A stretch of DNA of 64,000 nucleotides from Bolinopsis microptera (GCF_026151205.1 NC_087082.1:6579908-6643907), one strand, 5' to 3'; shown: positions 19,314 to 30,874, counted from the stretch's first letter. Notes: generated from the letters alone by a model not told the origin. Numbers and translations: made by a program.

Positions 19314-19815
19314 TATAGTACTCCGTGCATATTAGTAGCCCTATAGTACTCCGTGCATATTAGTAGCCGTATAGTACTCCGTGCATATTAGTAGCCCTAT
19401 AGTACTCCGTGCATATAAGTAGCCGTATAGTACTCCGTACATATTAGTAGCACTATAGTACTCCGTGCATATAAGTAGCCGTATAGTACTCAGTGCATAT
19501 AAGTAGCCCTATAGTACTCCGTGCATATTAGTAGCCCTATAGTACTCCGTGCATATAAGTAGCCCTATAGTACTCCGTACATATTAGTAGCACTATAGTA
19601 CTCCGTGCATATAAGTAGCCGTATAGTACTCCGTACATATTAGTAGCACTATAGTACTCCGTGCATATAAGTAGCCGTATAGTACTCCGTACATATTAGT
19701 AGCACTATAGTACTCCGTGCATATTAGTAGCCCTATAGTACTCCGTGCATATTGGTAGCACTATAGTACTCCGTGCATATTAGTAGCACTATAGTACTCC
19801 GTGCATATTAGTAGC
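19314..19815. repeat. 28-bp minisatellite, right block
   Basis: About 18 further units, with variants AAGTAGCCGTATAG and TACATATTAGTAGCACTATA alternating in pairs. This suggests amplification of multi-unit blocks. Confidence 0.95.
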
Positions 19816-20807
19816 CCGTTATGTGAACACATGCCGAGAGCTCAAACATTCCTTTCTTCATAATACACAGCTACTTACTAAACTGTCATGTGAACCCTAC
19901 CCACTACCCAGGTTTTTGATTGTCCGGCTGTTAGGATGGCTAGAATATGGATCACATCACAAATGATACGTCACTGATTGGGCCATGTGATGGATTACAC
20001 AGGATTACACAGGATTATAGATAAATTATAGATCCATTATCATGGACCGTCATAATTGTTTACAGAAATTAATGAAAACAATCATCTTTGTTTGAAGTCA
20101 GGGCCAAGGTTATCCTTAAATCTTAATTATGACTAATTTGCGAGGTTCTCACCAAATTAATAGTAAAATTGTTTAGGTTTCGTGCATTTGAGTTACGTTG
20201 ACGTATATCTTCGGTGAAGCTATTTCGCTCTTCGGAGCAGCGAAGGAAATAAGTGCACACACAATTGACAGCATAGGAGCGCCTTTCTTGAAATTTAATA
20301 TACTGTTGGGTGTTTAGTTGAATATTAAGTGAGCGGTGGCAGTGAAATTGTGAATATGGAGGCTCTGGTGATTTTGAGGAATTACAGTTGAGTAAGGAGA
20401 CAACATTTCCATAAGATGGTCTTTGAGATTTGTTTCATTGATATTGCTGGAGTCGGTGATTTCAGTGCTTATTTCAATAAGTGGCATTTGAGAAAGATAT
20501 TTGACTAATTTCATCCTCTGCTTTGAATGTGATACCTGTGGGAGCCCGGAATGATAGGTTCTTATTTGTTTGTCACCGAGCTGACCAGGCCAGAAACCAG
20601 TTGATTGAATCTGAGGTCACGTGATTATGAGCTTGAGGTCACGTGACTATGACGTCACCATAGCTTGATCTCCGTTTCCCGTTCATACGACTAGGTGAGC
20701 TTGTATGCTTGTGAAATGTGAATGTGGGTCTAAGTTCCTCTTGGCACTTGGGTTGAGTTGAAGCGTTCTTGAACTTTATCCAAGGATAGTTTCAGAGAAC
20801 TCTTTGT
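19816..20807. other. Noncoding spacer
   Basis: No gene was recognised. At about 19826-19870 it holds a segment (GTTATGTGAACACATGCCGA and following bases) that recurs at 21419-21475. At 20560-20700 it holds a CACGTGA-rich patch related to 36690-36810. Confidence 0.4.
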
Positions 20808-20990
20808 ACCGAGTAATAAAGTGACGACCTAACCAATTGTTTAATCTTCCAGTTCTCAAACTTTCAAAGTTTAGACTGCCCCTCATTACATCGGAACCAA
20901 TATAATGGATATATTTCTTTGGTGCACAATAGTGGTGGTATGTCAACAAACTCCTCCCCAGTAGCCCTATACTCCTATAGTACTCCGTGC
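20808..20990. repeat. Direct repeat A, copy 2
   Basis: Nearly identical to 15290-15465 and ending with a single partial 28-bp unit (AGTACTCCGTGCATAA). Repeats A and B together suggest a duplication of a several-hundred-base segment in which only one copy gained the array and LINEs. Confidence 0.8.
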
Positions 20991-21464
20991 ATAATACATA
21001 TTAGTCATGATGCGATGAGGGAAAGTCTTGACTGAAAACACAAAGACGTGAAACTTATTAAGAGACTACCGGTGCCAAACTTTGAAATTGTTGTTGTCTT
21101 GAAAACCAGCAAAACTTTGAAGGAGAGCTAAATTTGAGCTAGAATAAGAAACAATTGTACTGCCACACGTGAAATGTTTATCTGATGAGGGCGGTAGTAA
21201 ACTGACCAGTGACCACAGCTATAACAAACCATGTATAATTATAATTAAACCATATCATTAACAATTATAGGGGGCCGACATCTTATTCTAAATAGCTAAC
21301 CCAACTATAACCGTCCAAAAGCAGTCGAATGATCAATAGGCAGATCCAATCACGGTGAATATGGTATCGCAGTGGCTGATACGAGAACCAGCCCCTTTCG
21401 GACCTGGCTCACGTTCGTTATGTGAACACATGCAGAGAGCTCGAACACTTCTTAATATTATACT

Positions 21465-23241
21465 TCATAATACAGCTTTTTCCGAGTTATCGGTAGTAAC
21501 AACGAGTGCAGCACATCTAGTGTCTATATCCAACACAGCACCAGCTCGGTTCAGTTTGAGAATATCTTCCCACTTTATTACTCGGTACTCGGCACTATCC
21601 GTCGTGGAGTAGAGTCCGCGGCGGAGCCGCCGGACTCCGAGCGGACTTCGGCGGATTTCCGCCAAAATGTATTTCGTTTGGACTCGAAACTATTCTGGCG
21701 GACTCCGAGCGGACCCGAGCGGACTCCGAGCGGACTTTAAAGTCCGCCGCGGACTCCGAGCGGCTCCGCGGCGGGTCGGTGCAGTGTCCACCGCGGACTA
21801 AGCCACTAGGCGGACTCCGGCCCGCCGCGGACTCCGGCGGAGTGGTCGGCGGACTCCGAGCGGACCTCTCCGCCGGACTTGAATCCGGCGGAGTCCGGCG
21901 GAGCTCGGCGGAGTCCACCGGGCTCGGCGGAGTCCGCTCGGAGTCCGCCGGCTTCCAACAGAGTCCACTGACTTCCGACTTCCGACTTCCGACCCTCGGC
22001 TAAATTTGTCACGTGACATACAACATAGCATTTTGCGATATTGTGGTCAGATGAAAAGGTCGCTAGTGAGAAACCTTAACCATTACCCTCACAATGTCAA
22101 TAGTGTACAACTCTAGTCCTAACTTTGACCCTATAATGTATAAACGTTGACCCTAACCCTCCACCAAACCGTCAGCAGCGAAATATCAATGTTATTGACT
22201 GATCACGTGACCAAAACAATTGTTGTCATATTATCTCATATAGGGAAGCGTTTTTAGTTTTACCCTACTGCACGTTGCATGTGGCGTCATTCGGCCGGAT
22301 CCCAGCAAGCAAAAATACGTCGACCATTACAGAACGACGCCATGAGCACTCTCTACGCTCTTCGAGCTCCGATCGTCCTGTGACGAAGTAAGGACGAAGC
22401 CTGAGGTCCTCAGGTAACATCGACCACCGATTGAAGATTCAGAGATTTTTTGACATAAAGGTCAAATGTAAAACTAAAATCTTGATGTTGATTGATTGAC
22501 AACGTCAATTTTTGAGCACAGCGCGAGCGCATGCGGAAAAGGACCGCGTAGCTAGTCAAGATGTTGATAAATATTTGGCTTGTGGCGCGATGTGTTGCTC
22601 TAACTATAGCCCTCTCGCTTGCACAATATCGCAAAATGCTATGTTGTATGTCACGTGACAAATTTAGCCGAGGGTCGGAAGTCGGAAGTCGGAAGTCAGT
22701 GGACTCTGTTGGAAGCCGGCGGACTCCGAGCGGACTCCGCCGAGCCCGGTGGACTCCGCCGAGCTCCGCCGGACTCCGCCGGATTCAAGTCCGGCGGAGA
22801 GGTCCGCTCGGAGTCCGCCGACCACTCCGCCGGAGTCCGCGGCGGGCCGGAGTCCGCCTAGTGGCTTAGTCCGCGGCGGACACTCCACCGACCCGCCGCG
22901 GAGCCGCTCGGAGTCCGCGGCGGACTTTAAAGTCCGCTCGGAGTCCGCTCGGGTCCGCTCGGAGTCCGCCAGAATAGTTTCGAGTCCAAACGAAATACAT
23001 TTTGGCGGAGCTCCGCCGGAGTCCGGCGGCTCCGCCGCAGGCTCTACTCCACGACGGATAGTGCCCGGTACTCCTCCAACTGCTCAGGAATCTCTGCACA
23101 AAATCCAGCTGAAGACAGGGTAGCTACTTCTGTAGCCGTCAGTTCTTTAGAATACAGATTAAAGTTAAAAAGCATGCCTCCGAATTGGTGCCCGTTATAA
23201 CCTGGTGAATTATAATTCCCAAAGACTAATCTTCCGTCTGT
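21465..23241 (-). pseudogene. Laminin-G-like terminal exon interrupted by a fold-back transposon
   Basis: The right part (23241-23066, minus) encodes GRLVFGNYNSPGYNGHQFGG and LFNFNLYSKELTATEVATL, ending in GFC. This is typical of the last strands of a laminin-G/pentraxin-like domain. The frame runs to EIPEQLEEY. Removing the 1475-bp element and one 8-bp duplication joins it in frame to RVIKWEDILKLNRAGAVLD, then ...TTDNSEKAVL and TGA at 21465-21467. The exon was thus intact before insertion. With the element present, the frame meets a stop just inside it. Upstream exons were not found. It could still be functional from another allele or if the element is spliced out. Confidence 0.6.
21591..23065. 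mobile_element. Fold-back type DNA transposon with long subrepeated inverted arms
   Basis: The element is 1475 bp. The arms 21591-22045 and 22622-23065 are near-perfect inverted repeats. They begin GGCACTATCCGTCGTGGAGT and consist mostly of GC-rich subrepeats such as GCGGACTCCGAGCGGAC. An AT-richer spacer of about 575 bp lies between them and carries no transposase. CGGTACTC flanks both ends (21583-21590 and 23066-23073), a perfect 8-bp target duplication as seen for hAT- or P-type transposition. All long open frames inside are arm artefacts and appear twice as mirror images. Confidence 0.9.
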
Positions 23242-23301
23242 CTGCAGCCTTTTCCGGGTTAGCGCTATAAGGCGAATTTCTTTGGTTTTAAGGAACGTCA
23301 C

Positions 23302-24180
23302 TATCAGTTTTCACTCAAGGTGATCAGATCGTCATCCACCAACATGCTCGTTAACGCCTAATAACGTTAGGTAACCTAAACCTATTCGTTACCGCCTAAT
23401 GAGGCTCATTGTAGCTCCCGATGAGATAACTGATTAAGTGCCGAGATTACGCGTATCTGCAATATCTCAAAAAGTTAAAAGGGTCACATTCAGCAATCAG
23501 CAACCACTATTGAAAGAATTTTAACTAAACACAGGTCTCCAACCAGTGTTATTATTACTAATCTAACAGTATGCAGTGTACTGCAACTTTGTATTATACA
23601 TGTTTTTTATGAGTACGCACTACACACAATGTAGTGTAACTAACACTAGTAGTGTTAGTAGTAGCTAACACTAGAGTACGCACTACACACAGGCTCACAA
23701 TGGACAATTTCATGCGAATGTCATGCGGTTGATAGATCGTTCGAGAAGGAATGAATTATAACCCAAAATTAACTTTAAGTCAGGTGGATGCCATATTTAC
23801 TTGGAGAGCTACTCGGCTGAAAACACTCTGCACGTGACACCTACTTGCACGTGACACCTACTTGCACGTGACACCTACTTGCACGTGACACATACTTGCT
23901 CAGAACCATGGTAACTTACTTCTTCCATCAGCACTATTTCAGGTGATGGGAGCTTTCCACTAGTTTATACACGAGTGTTATCCGCCACGGAGCCTGCAGA
24001 CTGTATTTCCATACCACGTAACAGAAACCCAGCCCACTGATTGGTCGAGATAAACCACGTGACTTAAATCCAGCCCGCTGATTGGTCGATATAAACCACA
24101 TGACTTAAACCCAGTCCGCTGATTGGTCGAGATAAATCACGTGACTCCTGGTTAGTGGTTGGTCGATGGGTGATGTGAAA
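23302..24180. other. Noncoding stretch with short tandem repeats
   Basis: No coding sequence was recognised. A 17-bp repeat (CACGTGACACCTACTTG, about five copies, 23822-23905) and a 42-bp repeat (CACGTGACTTAAACCCAG and following bases, three to four copies, 24000-24150) lie upstream of the next gene. Both contain CACGTG E-box-like motifs. Confidence 0.6.
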
Positions 24181-24310
24181 AAGAGGATGTGGCTAAAAAG
24201 AGGATGTGGCTATGTTATAAGAGTATCTAGCTACCTTGTTATAGCTATATAGGTGTTACTTTTTGCTAAATCACATACGACAGTTACTAGTTATCACACA
24301 AGTTGCTGTT

Positions 24311-27300
24311 ATGTTGCTGTTTTTGATGTTGTTGATAGTCCCGGGCCACCCTCAAAAAGAACACCGACATCAAAAGCCTAAGATTATCTCAGGGATATCA
24401 AACCAAACCGTAAAACCAGGAGATAAACTTGAGCTGAAATGTTCAGCTACAGGAACCCCTGCCCCAGTGGTTGTTATCAACAAGAAAGAAGCAGGTCACC
24501 AAGGCCTCTACTTCCCTGAACCCCACCAAGACGTAGAGGGGTCTGGTAAAACTAAGAGGGTCTTTAACCCCATCACCACAGCAGATGAGGGATGGTACGT
24601 CTGCATAGCACTCAACCAGCGCAGCATTGCAGTTTCAGAAGCATACATTAGAGTGGAGGACCCTTGTGAAGCTACATGTTTACCCCCCAGAACCTGTTCA
24701 GAAGGACAGTGCTCCTGTCAGAGAGGGTGTGTCTCCACTTACTCACCCGTTTGTGCGTCAGACTGTCAGACCTACTTCAACAAGTGTCGTATGGAACAGG
24801 TCAGCTGTGAGCTGGACACCCCTCTGACTGTACTGCACCCAGGACTGTGTAACGGTAAGATAATGTCCCCGAGTATTATCCTATCAGAGAAGCAGGTGCA
24901 CCTGGTACCCGGGGAGGGTGGTGTTATCAGTGCTGCTGCTAGAGGCTACCCTCAACCCAGCATTACCTGGTACAAGATCCTAGACAAGTTCCTCCACTCC
25001 CACACTAAAGTCGGAGAAGGGGCTAGTTTAAGGGTCTACGAGGAAGGGGTATATTTTGGGGAGGCAGTCAACTGTTTGACTAGCCGAGTGAAGAGCAGCA
25101 TGGTTACCGTTACCAAGGTAACAGAGACGTTAACGGAGCTGATAGCTATGGTTACGACGGAGTTGGCAACTAAGACAATAACAACAGTAGAAAATAAAGC
25201 TACTACAACTCAACCCCTAACAACTGAAGCCTCACCAGCTGATCTAACAACCCTCCCTAAACTGGAGGATATGAGATCCTGTACAATTATTGGGGGGTCC
25301 CACGTGTCGACATTTGACGGTTGGAGTTACCAGTTCCATGGTTTCTGTTCTTATGTGTTGGCTATGGACTGTTTCTTCGCGTCCTGGTATGTGTACGTGA
25401 GGTACAAAGAGTGCGACAGAGGCAGATGTTTGGATACGGTTGATATTATCGACAGTGGCAACCACATTGCTCTCTCCAGAGGGTGGGCTATCAATGATGG
25501 CGGTAACAAGTTCCAGTATAAAGAGAACACACCTTTTGTGGTGAAGGGAATATCCGGAATACTACAGGACGATCAGCTCACCATGGCTCTTAAAAACGGG
25601 GTGTACATCAGATTTGATGGCTATTCCCTGGTTCAGGTGTATGTTTCTGACAACGCTAAAACTTGTGGTCTTTGTGGGAACAACGACCGTGTTAAAGCTA
25701 ATGACATAGAGAAAGGGAGGAAGAAATACCAGACTTCTGCAGAGGTTGTGAACTTCGCGGAGTCCTGGAAACTACGATCTAACTCCCGGTGTACCAGCAC
25801 GAGTTTAGCCAACAAGCAGGTATTGTAAAATAAGCCAACCAGACTACGATCAAACCTAGTTACCATGGTAACACCTTCACTACACCTCACTACACCTCAC
25901 TACACCTCACTACACCTCACTACACCTCACTACACCTCACTACACCTCACTACACCTCACTACACCTCACTACACCTCACTACACCTCACTACACTCTGG
26001 GTGCATCATCAAGAGTTTAGCCAACAAGCAGGTAGTGTAAAACAGGGGCGGCCAACCAGACTAGTCCTACAAGGGCGTACCTGTGATAAAATCTGCCTGT
26101 TCACAAGTATTCTCACACTACACACTGCACTCACTCAGTATAATCTAAACTACAAGATCCTAAAGAAATGATTACTACGCTAATCCCCTACTGCAGTAAC
26201 CAGCTTACCACATTACACTACAGGTATCCAACACCTGCACCTAATAACCAGGTAGTAACCTAGTAACCAGGTAGTAACCTAGTAACAAGGTAGTAACCTA
26301 GTAACCAGCTTACCACATTACACTACTGGTATCCAACACCTGCACAGCTAATAACCAAGTAGTAACCAGGTAGTAACCTAGTAACCAGGTAGTAACTTAG
26401 TAACCAGGTAGTAACCTAGTAACTAGGTAGTAACCAGGTAGTAACCTAGTAACCAGGTAGTAACCTAGTAACCAGGTAGTAACCTAGTAACTAGGTAGTA
26501 ACCAGGTAGTAACCTAGTAACCAGGTAGTAACCTAGTAACCAGGTAGTAACCTAGTAACCAGGTAGTAACATAGTAACCAGGTAGTAACCTAGTAACCAG
26601 GTAGTAACCTAGTAACCAGGTAATAACCTAGTAACCAGGTAATAACCTAGTAACCATGTAGTAACCTAGTAACCAGGTAATAACCTAGTAACCATGTAGT
26701 AACATAGTAACCAGGTAATAACCTAGTAACCAGGTAGTAACCTAGTAACCAGGTAGTAACCTAGTAACCAGGTAGTAACCTAGTAACTAGGTAGTAACCA
26801 TGTAGTAACATAGTAACCAGGTAATAACCTAGTAACCAGGTAGTAACCTAGTAACCACTAATTATACTGCAGGTATCCAACACCTGCACAGTAGTAACCA
26901 GGTAGTAACCTAGTAACCAGGTAGTAACCTAGTAACCAGGTAGTAACCTAGTAACCAGGTAGTAACCTAGTAACCAGGTAGTAACCTAGTAACCAGGTAA
27001 TAACCTAGTAACCATGTAGTAACATAGTAACCAGGTAATAACCTAGTAACCAGGTAGTAACCTAGTAACCAGGTAGTAACCTAGTAACCAGGTAGTAACC
27101 TAGTAACCAGATAGTAACCTAGTAACCAGGTAGTAACCTAGTAACCAGGTAGTAACCTAGTAACCATGTAGTAACATAGTAACCAGGTAATAACCTAGTA
27201 ACCAGGTAGTAACCTAGTAACCACATTACAGGTATCCAACACCTGCACCCGAGACCCCCTCCGGCTGCAGACTCTGAGGGAGTGTAGGAAGTTGTTCAAA

Positions 27301-28696
27301 CTAAACCTCTCTGCTAAGTGTGTCGGCATTAAGGAACTTAAGTTTTACTACGAGTCGTGCAGGTAAGAAAGAAATTAAAAAGATCTTTACAATTTAATAC
27401 ATGCATCAGATCAAAACTGAAGTTTAAAAGAATATTATTCAACCAAATTCAGTAATAGTACTAAAAATAAAAGAAATGATTTTGAATGAGTAAAGATTAT
27501 GAATACTTAAAAATCTTACAAGAAATGAGTCATAAATACAATTTCTAGGTATGATTTAAAAAATAATTAGAACACGAAATAGTAATAAGTGATTATTGAT
27601 TGTGCAGGTATGACGCATGTCACAGAGAGGACCCTCTAAAGGGGTACTCTAACGTGTGTTACAGTGGTAACCAGGTAGTAACCTAGTAACCAGGTAGTAA
27701 CCTAGTAACCAGGCAGTAACCTAGTAACCAGGTAATAACCTAGTAACCATTGTGCAGGTATGACGCGTGTCACGGAGAGGACCCTCTAAAGGGGTACTCT
27801 AACGTGTGTTACAGTGGTAACTAGGTTGTAACCTAGTAACCAGGTAGTAACCTAGTAACCAGACAGTAACCTAGTAACCAGGTAGTAACATTTGATTGTG
27901 CAGGTATGACGCGTGTCACGGAGAGGACCCTCTAAAGGGGTACTCTAACGTGTGTTACAGTGGTAACTAGGTTGTAACCTAGTAACCAGGTAGTAACCTA
28001 GTAACCAGACAGTAACCTAGTAACCAGGTAGTAACATTTGATTGTGCAGGTATGACGCGTGTCACGGAGAGGACCCTCTAAAGGGGTACTCTAACGTGTG
28101 TTACAGTGGTAAGTTGTAACCTAGTAACCAGGTAGTAACCTAGTAACCAGACAGTAACCTAGTAACCAGGTAGTAACATTTGATTGTGCAGGTATGACGC
28201 GTGTCACGGAGAGGACCCTCTAAAAGGCTACTCTAACGTGTGTTACAGGGGTAACCAGGTAGTAACCTAGTAACCAGGTAGTAGCCTAGTAACCAGGTAG
28301 TAACCTAGTAACCAGGTAGTAACCTAGTAACCATGTAATAACCTAGTAACCATTGTGCAGGTATGACGCGTGTCACGGAGAGGACCCTCTAAAGGGGTAC
28401 TCTAACGTGTGTTACAGTGGTAACCAGGTTGTAACCTAGTAACCAGGTAGTAACCTAGTAACCAGGCAGTAACCTAGTAACCAGGTAGTAACATTTGATT
28501 GTGCAGGTATGACGCGTGTCATGGAGAGGACCCTCTAAAAGGCTACTCTAACGTGTGTTACAGTGGACAAGCTATAGCTAATTTGTGTGGAGTCGAGAGG
28601 ATGGACAGTGAGTGGGAGGATAAAGTGGAGTGTGGAGCTAGAGAGGGTCGGAGAGAGGCAGTATTTAAAGTGGGGTGTGTTTCTCCTGAGAACTAG
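24311..28696 (+). CDS. Secreted Ig-Kazal-Ig-VWD-C8 protein (three exons, about 609 aa)
   Basis: Exons: 24311-25819, 27232-27362 and 28507-28696 (TAG). Phases 0 and 2 match, with junctions CAG|GTATTG, TTACAG|GTATCC, GCAG|GTAAGA and TGCAG|GTATGA. The start is ATG 24311, chosen because it opens a signal peptide (MLLFLMLLIVPGHP). Domain order: an Ig-like domain (about 25-115; LELKC to GWYVC), a Kazal-like domain (about 118-185; SPVCASDCQTYFNKC), a second Ig-like domain (190-260; ITWY), a Thr-rich linker (265-325), a VWD domain (CTIIGGSHVSTFDGWSYQF, then TCGLCGNND) and a C8-like domain in exons 2-3 (RECRKLF, ...YYESCRYDAC, NVC, ANLC). It is probably an extracellular protein; its partner is unknown. 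Introns 1 and 2 are packed with minisatellites and copies of exon edges. Confidence 0.85.
25880..25995. repeat. 10-bp minisatellite
   Basis: About 12 copies of CACTACACCT directly after exon 1. It is followed at about 26011-26062 by a second copy of the exon 1 end with a donor-like GCAG|GTAGTG. Confidence 0.9.
26231..27231. repeat. About 18-19-bp minisatellite in intron 1 with copies of the exon 2 acceptor
   Basis: Some 45 copies of AACCAGGTAGTAACCTAGT-type units. Fragments reading CAGGTATCCAACACCTGCAC, the exon 2 start with its acceptor, occur at about 26221, 26325 and 26870 before the real exon at 27232. The second has CTG in place of CAG and so has lost its acceptor. Confidence 0.9.
27363..27600 (+). 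other. Unique AT-rich intron sequence
   Basis: The first part of intron 2, between the exon 2 donor and the first exon 3 copy. No repeat was seen. Confidence 0.6.
27601..28506 (+). repeat. Six upstream copies of the exon 3 start within an 18-bp minisatellite
   Basis: The acceptor TGTGCAG plus about 59 bases of exon 3 is repeated with starts near 27607, 27757, 27904, 28050, 28192 and 28361. The seventh, at 28507, reads into the stop. Every copy keeps an open frame for YDACH, EDPLKGYSNVCYS and then G|GTAAC. Copies 5 and 7 share AAAAGGC for AAAGGGG, a change that is synonymous (K-G). Copies are separated by four to six AACCAGGTAGTAACCTAGT units. Confidence 0.9.
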
Positions 28697-29560
28697 AGAG
28701 GGTGGGAAAGGCTATATATAAAAGTTAAACTATCGTAGTAAAGAACTATTTATAACTAAATTTCAACAGATTTTTTACTTGTTTTATACTCGTTAGTTTT
28801 TTATAACTATCTCTCATTGATTGAGGGTTGTTACTTTCCTTTTGAAATAACATACATCGCACAATACATATTGTAGCTTTGAAGACATAGTTCAGTCAAT
28901 TATACTGTTTGTAGCTTTTTACAAATGAACCGCAAATAATTTTTCTCTTTAAGTTTAGTTACTTTTATTGCTATTTTGTTTAACGACCTTTCAGTTATCT
29001 TTATTAATATTATGCAGTTTTTTAAAACACTGTACTAATCAAGAATGTTGCCGCAATTATACCAGTATCACGAACGATCAATTTTCCCTACTTTAGCGCC
29101 CCGCACCAAAAAATAAATGATTCCAGAAATTGCGCCAAAGTTAGCAACTACGGGTGTGGTTGATTTTTTCCGTTCACCCTTTTGTAAAAAGGTAATAGTA
29201 AAAGGTTACAAATGGACGTTTTTGCAGAAAAACGTGGATTTTGGAGAACGAAGTAGGTGGGTTTAAATATGTCGTCGGTGCGTACTTCCGTTAGTAACCA
29301 TGTCAACTAGCGCGCAGTGCAGCGCGCGAGTATTGCTTGCGGAGATGTGATGTATAAAGCTAGCCTGTCAATTAATGCGCGGCGCGAGTGTATTTTAATG
29401 TATAGTATATTGTATACTATGTATTATGTAATGTATAATATTAGGTAATAAGCCCAATTTGTACGTGGCATGCGTAGTATAGTGTACTGATGTGTATCAA
29501 TATTAATATTATGAAGTGCAAGTGAGCACTGAGCTGATTGGAGCCTATATTTATAATTCT
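28697..29560. other. Noncoding AT-rich stretch downstream of the VWD gene
   Basis: No coding sequence, RNA gene or repeat family was recognised. It probably includes the 3' untranslated region of the plus-strand gene at its left end. Confidence 0.4.
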
Positions 29561-29599
29561 AGTGAATGGAAATCTAGCGTCCGCCAAAACGAAACAACG

Positions 29600-30240
29600 G
29601 GCGCAATTCTTGTTTAATTAACACATGACTTGCAAGTTGCACAGCAATACAGACGCCTCCTTTACATACAAATAAGGGGAGTGGTCTATATTTTGAAGGA
29701 GCAGACTTGTGTCCTTATCGTAGCGCGGTTGGGCCACTTCATATATCCACAGCTAATTACATATTCCCTGCGATGTTTTTGCCTTCGGTAGGCAGTGCGC
29801 CATCGACAATAAGACGCGCGCGCTGACCATTGAATGGTTTTTTAGCTCTTATTTCGGCCAGCACATTATTTTGGAAACAATCGAAAAGTTATAATACTTC
29901 CCATATAACAATTTTGTTGAAATTTGGTCAGCTTACGTAAACATTTATGTTCTACTGAACCTAATTTAGTTTGAGCAATTTCGATGCTCAGAATTTGAGT
30001 TATCAACGAATTTATACCTATTTTGTCATTTTTAGACCTCTTAATCAAGGCCAATCTCTCCCAACTAAATTAGGTTCGGTAGTTAAGTATGATTGGAAGG
30101 ATCTGACAAATTTTCAGCATGATTCATGTTCAGGAACCGAAGATATGACAGAATAATACAACAAAAATCAACGAATTTCGTCAAATTATGCGACTTTTAC
30201 ACCTAATTTTGCTCCAAAAGCCGCGCACCATCAAATATGG
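29600..30240. repeat. Dispersed repeat, inverted copies at 57000-57200 and 63590-64000
   Basis: The left part (29625-29790, with GGGGAGTGGTCTATATT and TTTTGCCTTCGG) is related in inverted form to 57005-57200. The right part (about 29880-30235, with CGAAGATATGACAGAATAAT and GCGACTTTTACACCTA) is related in inverted form to 63600-63960. Identity is imperfect. This looks like an old mobile element family without coding capacity in these copies. Confidence 0.65.
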
Positions 30241-30870
30241 CACCTAGGCGAAACTCACTGATCATTCCAAAAAGGTATAATAAATTTGGTACTGTGAAAA
30301 TTCTCACAGTCTCTAGAAAACGATGGTACCAAAATTTTGAAAATCCGAGCAAGTTTATTTTTATCGTGCACCGCCTACCTTCGGCGATGGTAAACAAATT
30401 GATTATGTCGATCCAAAGTTGGATGTATTTGAGTAACTCAGTAAGCAAACAATATAGATAATTATTATAGTATAAGTATTTATTGTATCACGCGGTGACC
30501 CCCACTGTCGCTTCACTTTATCGTCTTTGACGATACAGGGGGAGCCACGCACTTCGTGCGCGGCGGGTCATACAACGTATGACAAAGTATTTATACATTC
30601 ATTACCCATGATGAAAACCATAAACGCTATATTTAGCATTTGTGATCAAATGGAAGGATCAAGGGGTTTAAAATAAATAAAATTTGATTTAAATAATAAC
30701 TGAACAATCCCAAACATTTTAAAAAGTTGTGATCTTACGCTTTTGTAACGATTGGCATGGACCATTGCATGATGAAATGTCAACGGATGAGAAAATATAA
30801 TCTATCATGTAGTTCTGAGGGAAATGTTACTTTATTCGCTGTCCATCACAACCTGTAACTTAACCTATTA
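30241..30870. other. Noncoding stretch downstream of the receptor gene
   Basis: No coding sequence was recognised. Small hairpins occur near 30510-30590 (CGTCTTTGACG, ACTTCGTGCGCGG, CATACAACGTATG). Confidence 0.4.
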
Positions 30871-30874
30871 CCTA

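Noticed and set aside
15443-19815. CRISPR-like array of 28-bp repeats
   Set aside because: Units are contiguous with no unique spacers, and the context is an intron-bearing animal genome. It is a minisatellite.
21595-22888. Mirror-image open frames rich in Ser, Arg, Pro and Gly
   Set aside because: They lie in the inverted arms of the fold-back element and arise from GC-rich subrepeats lacking stops.
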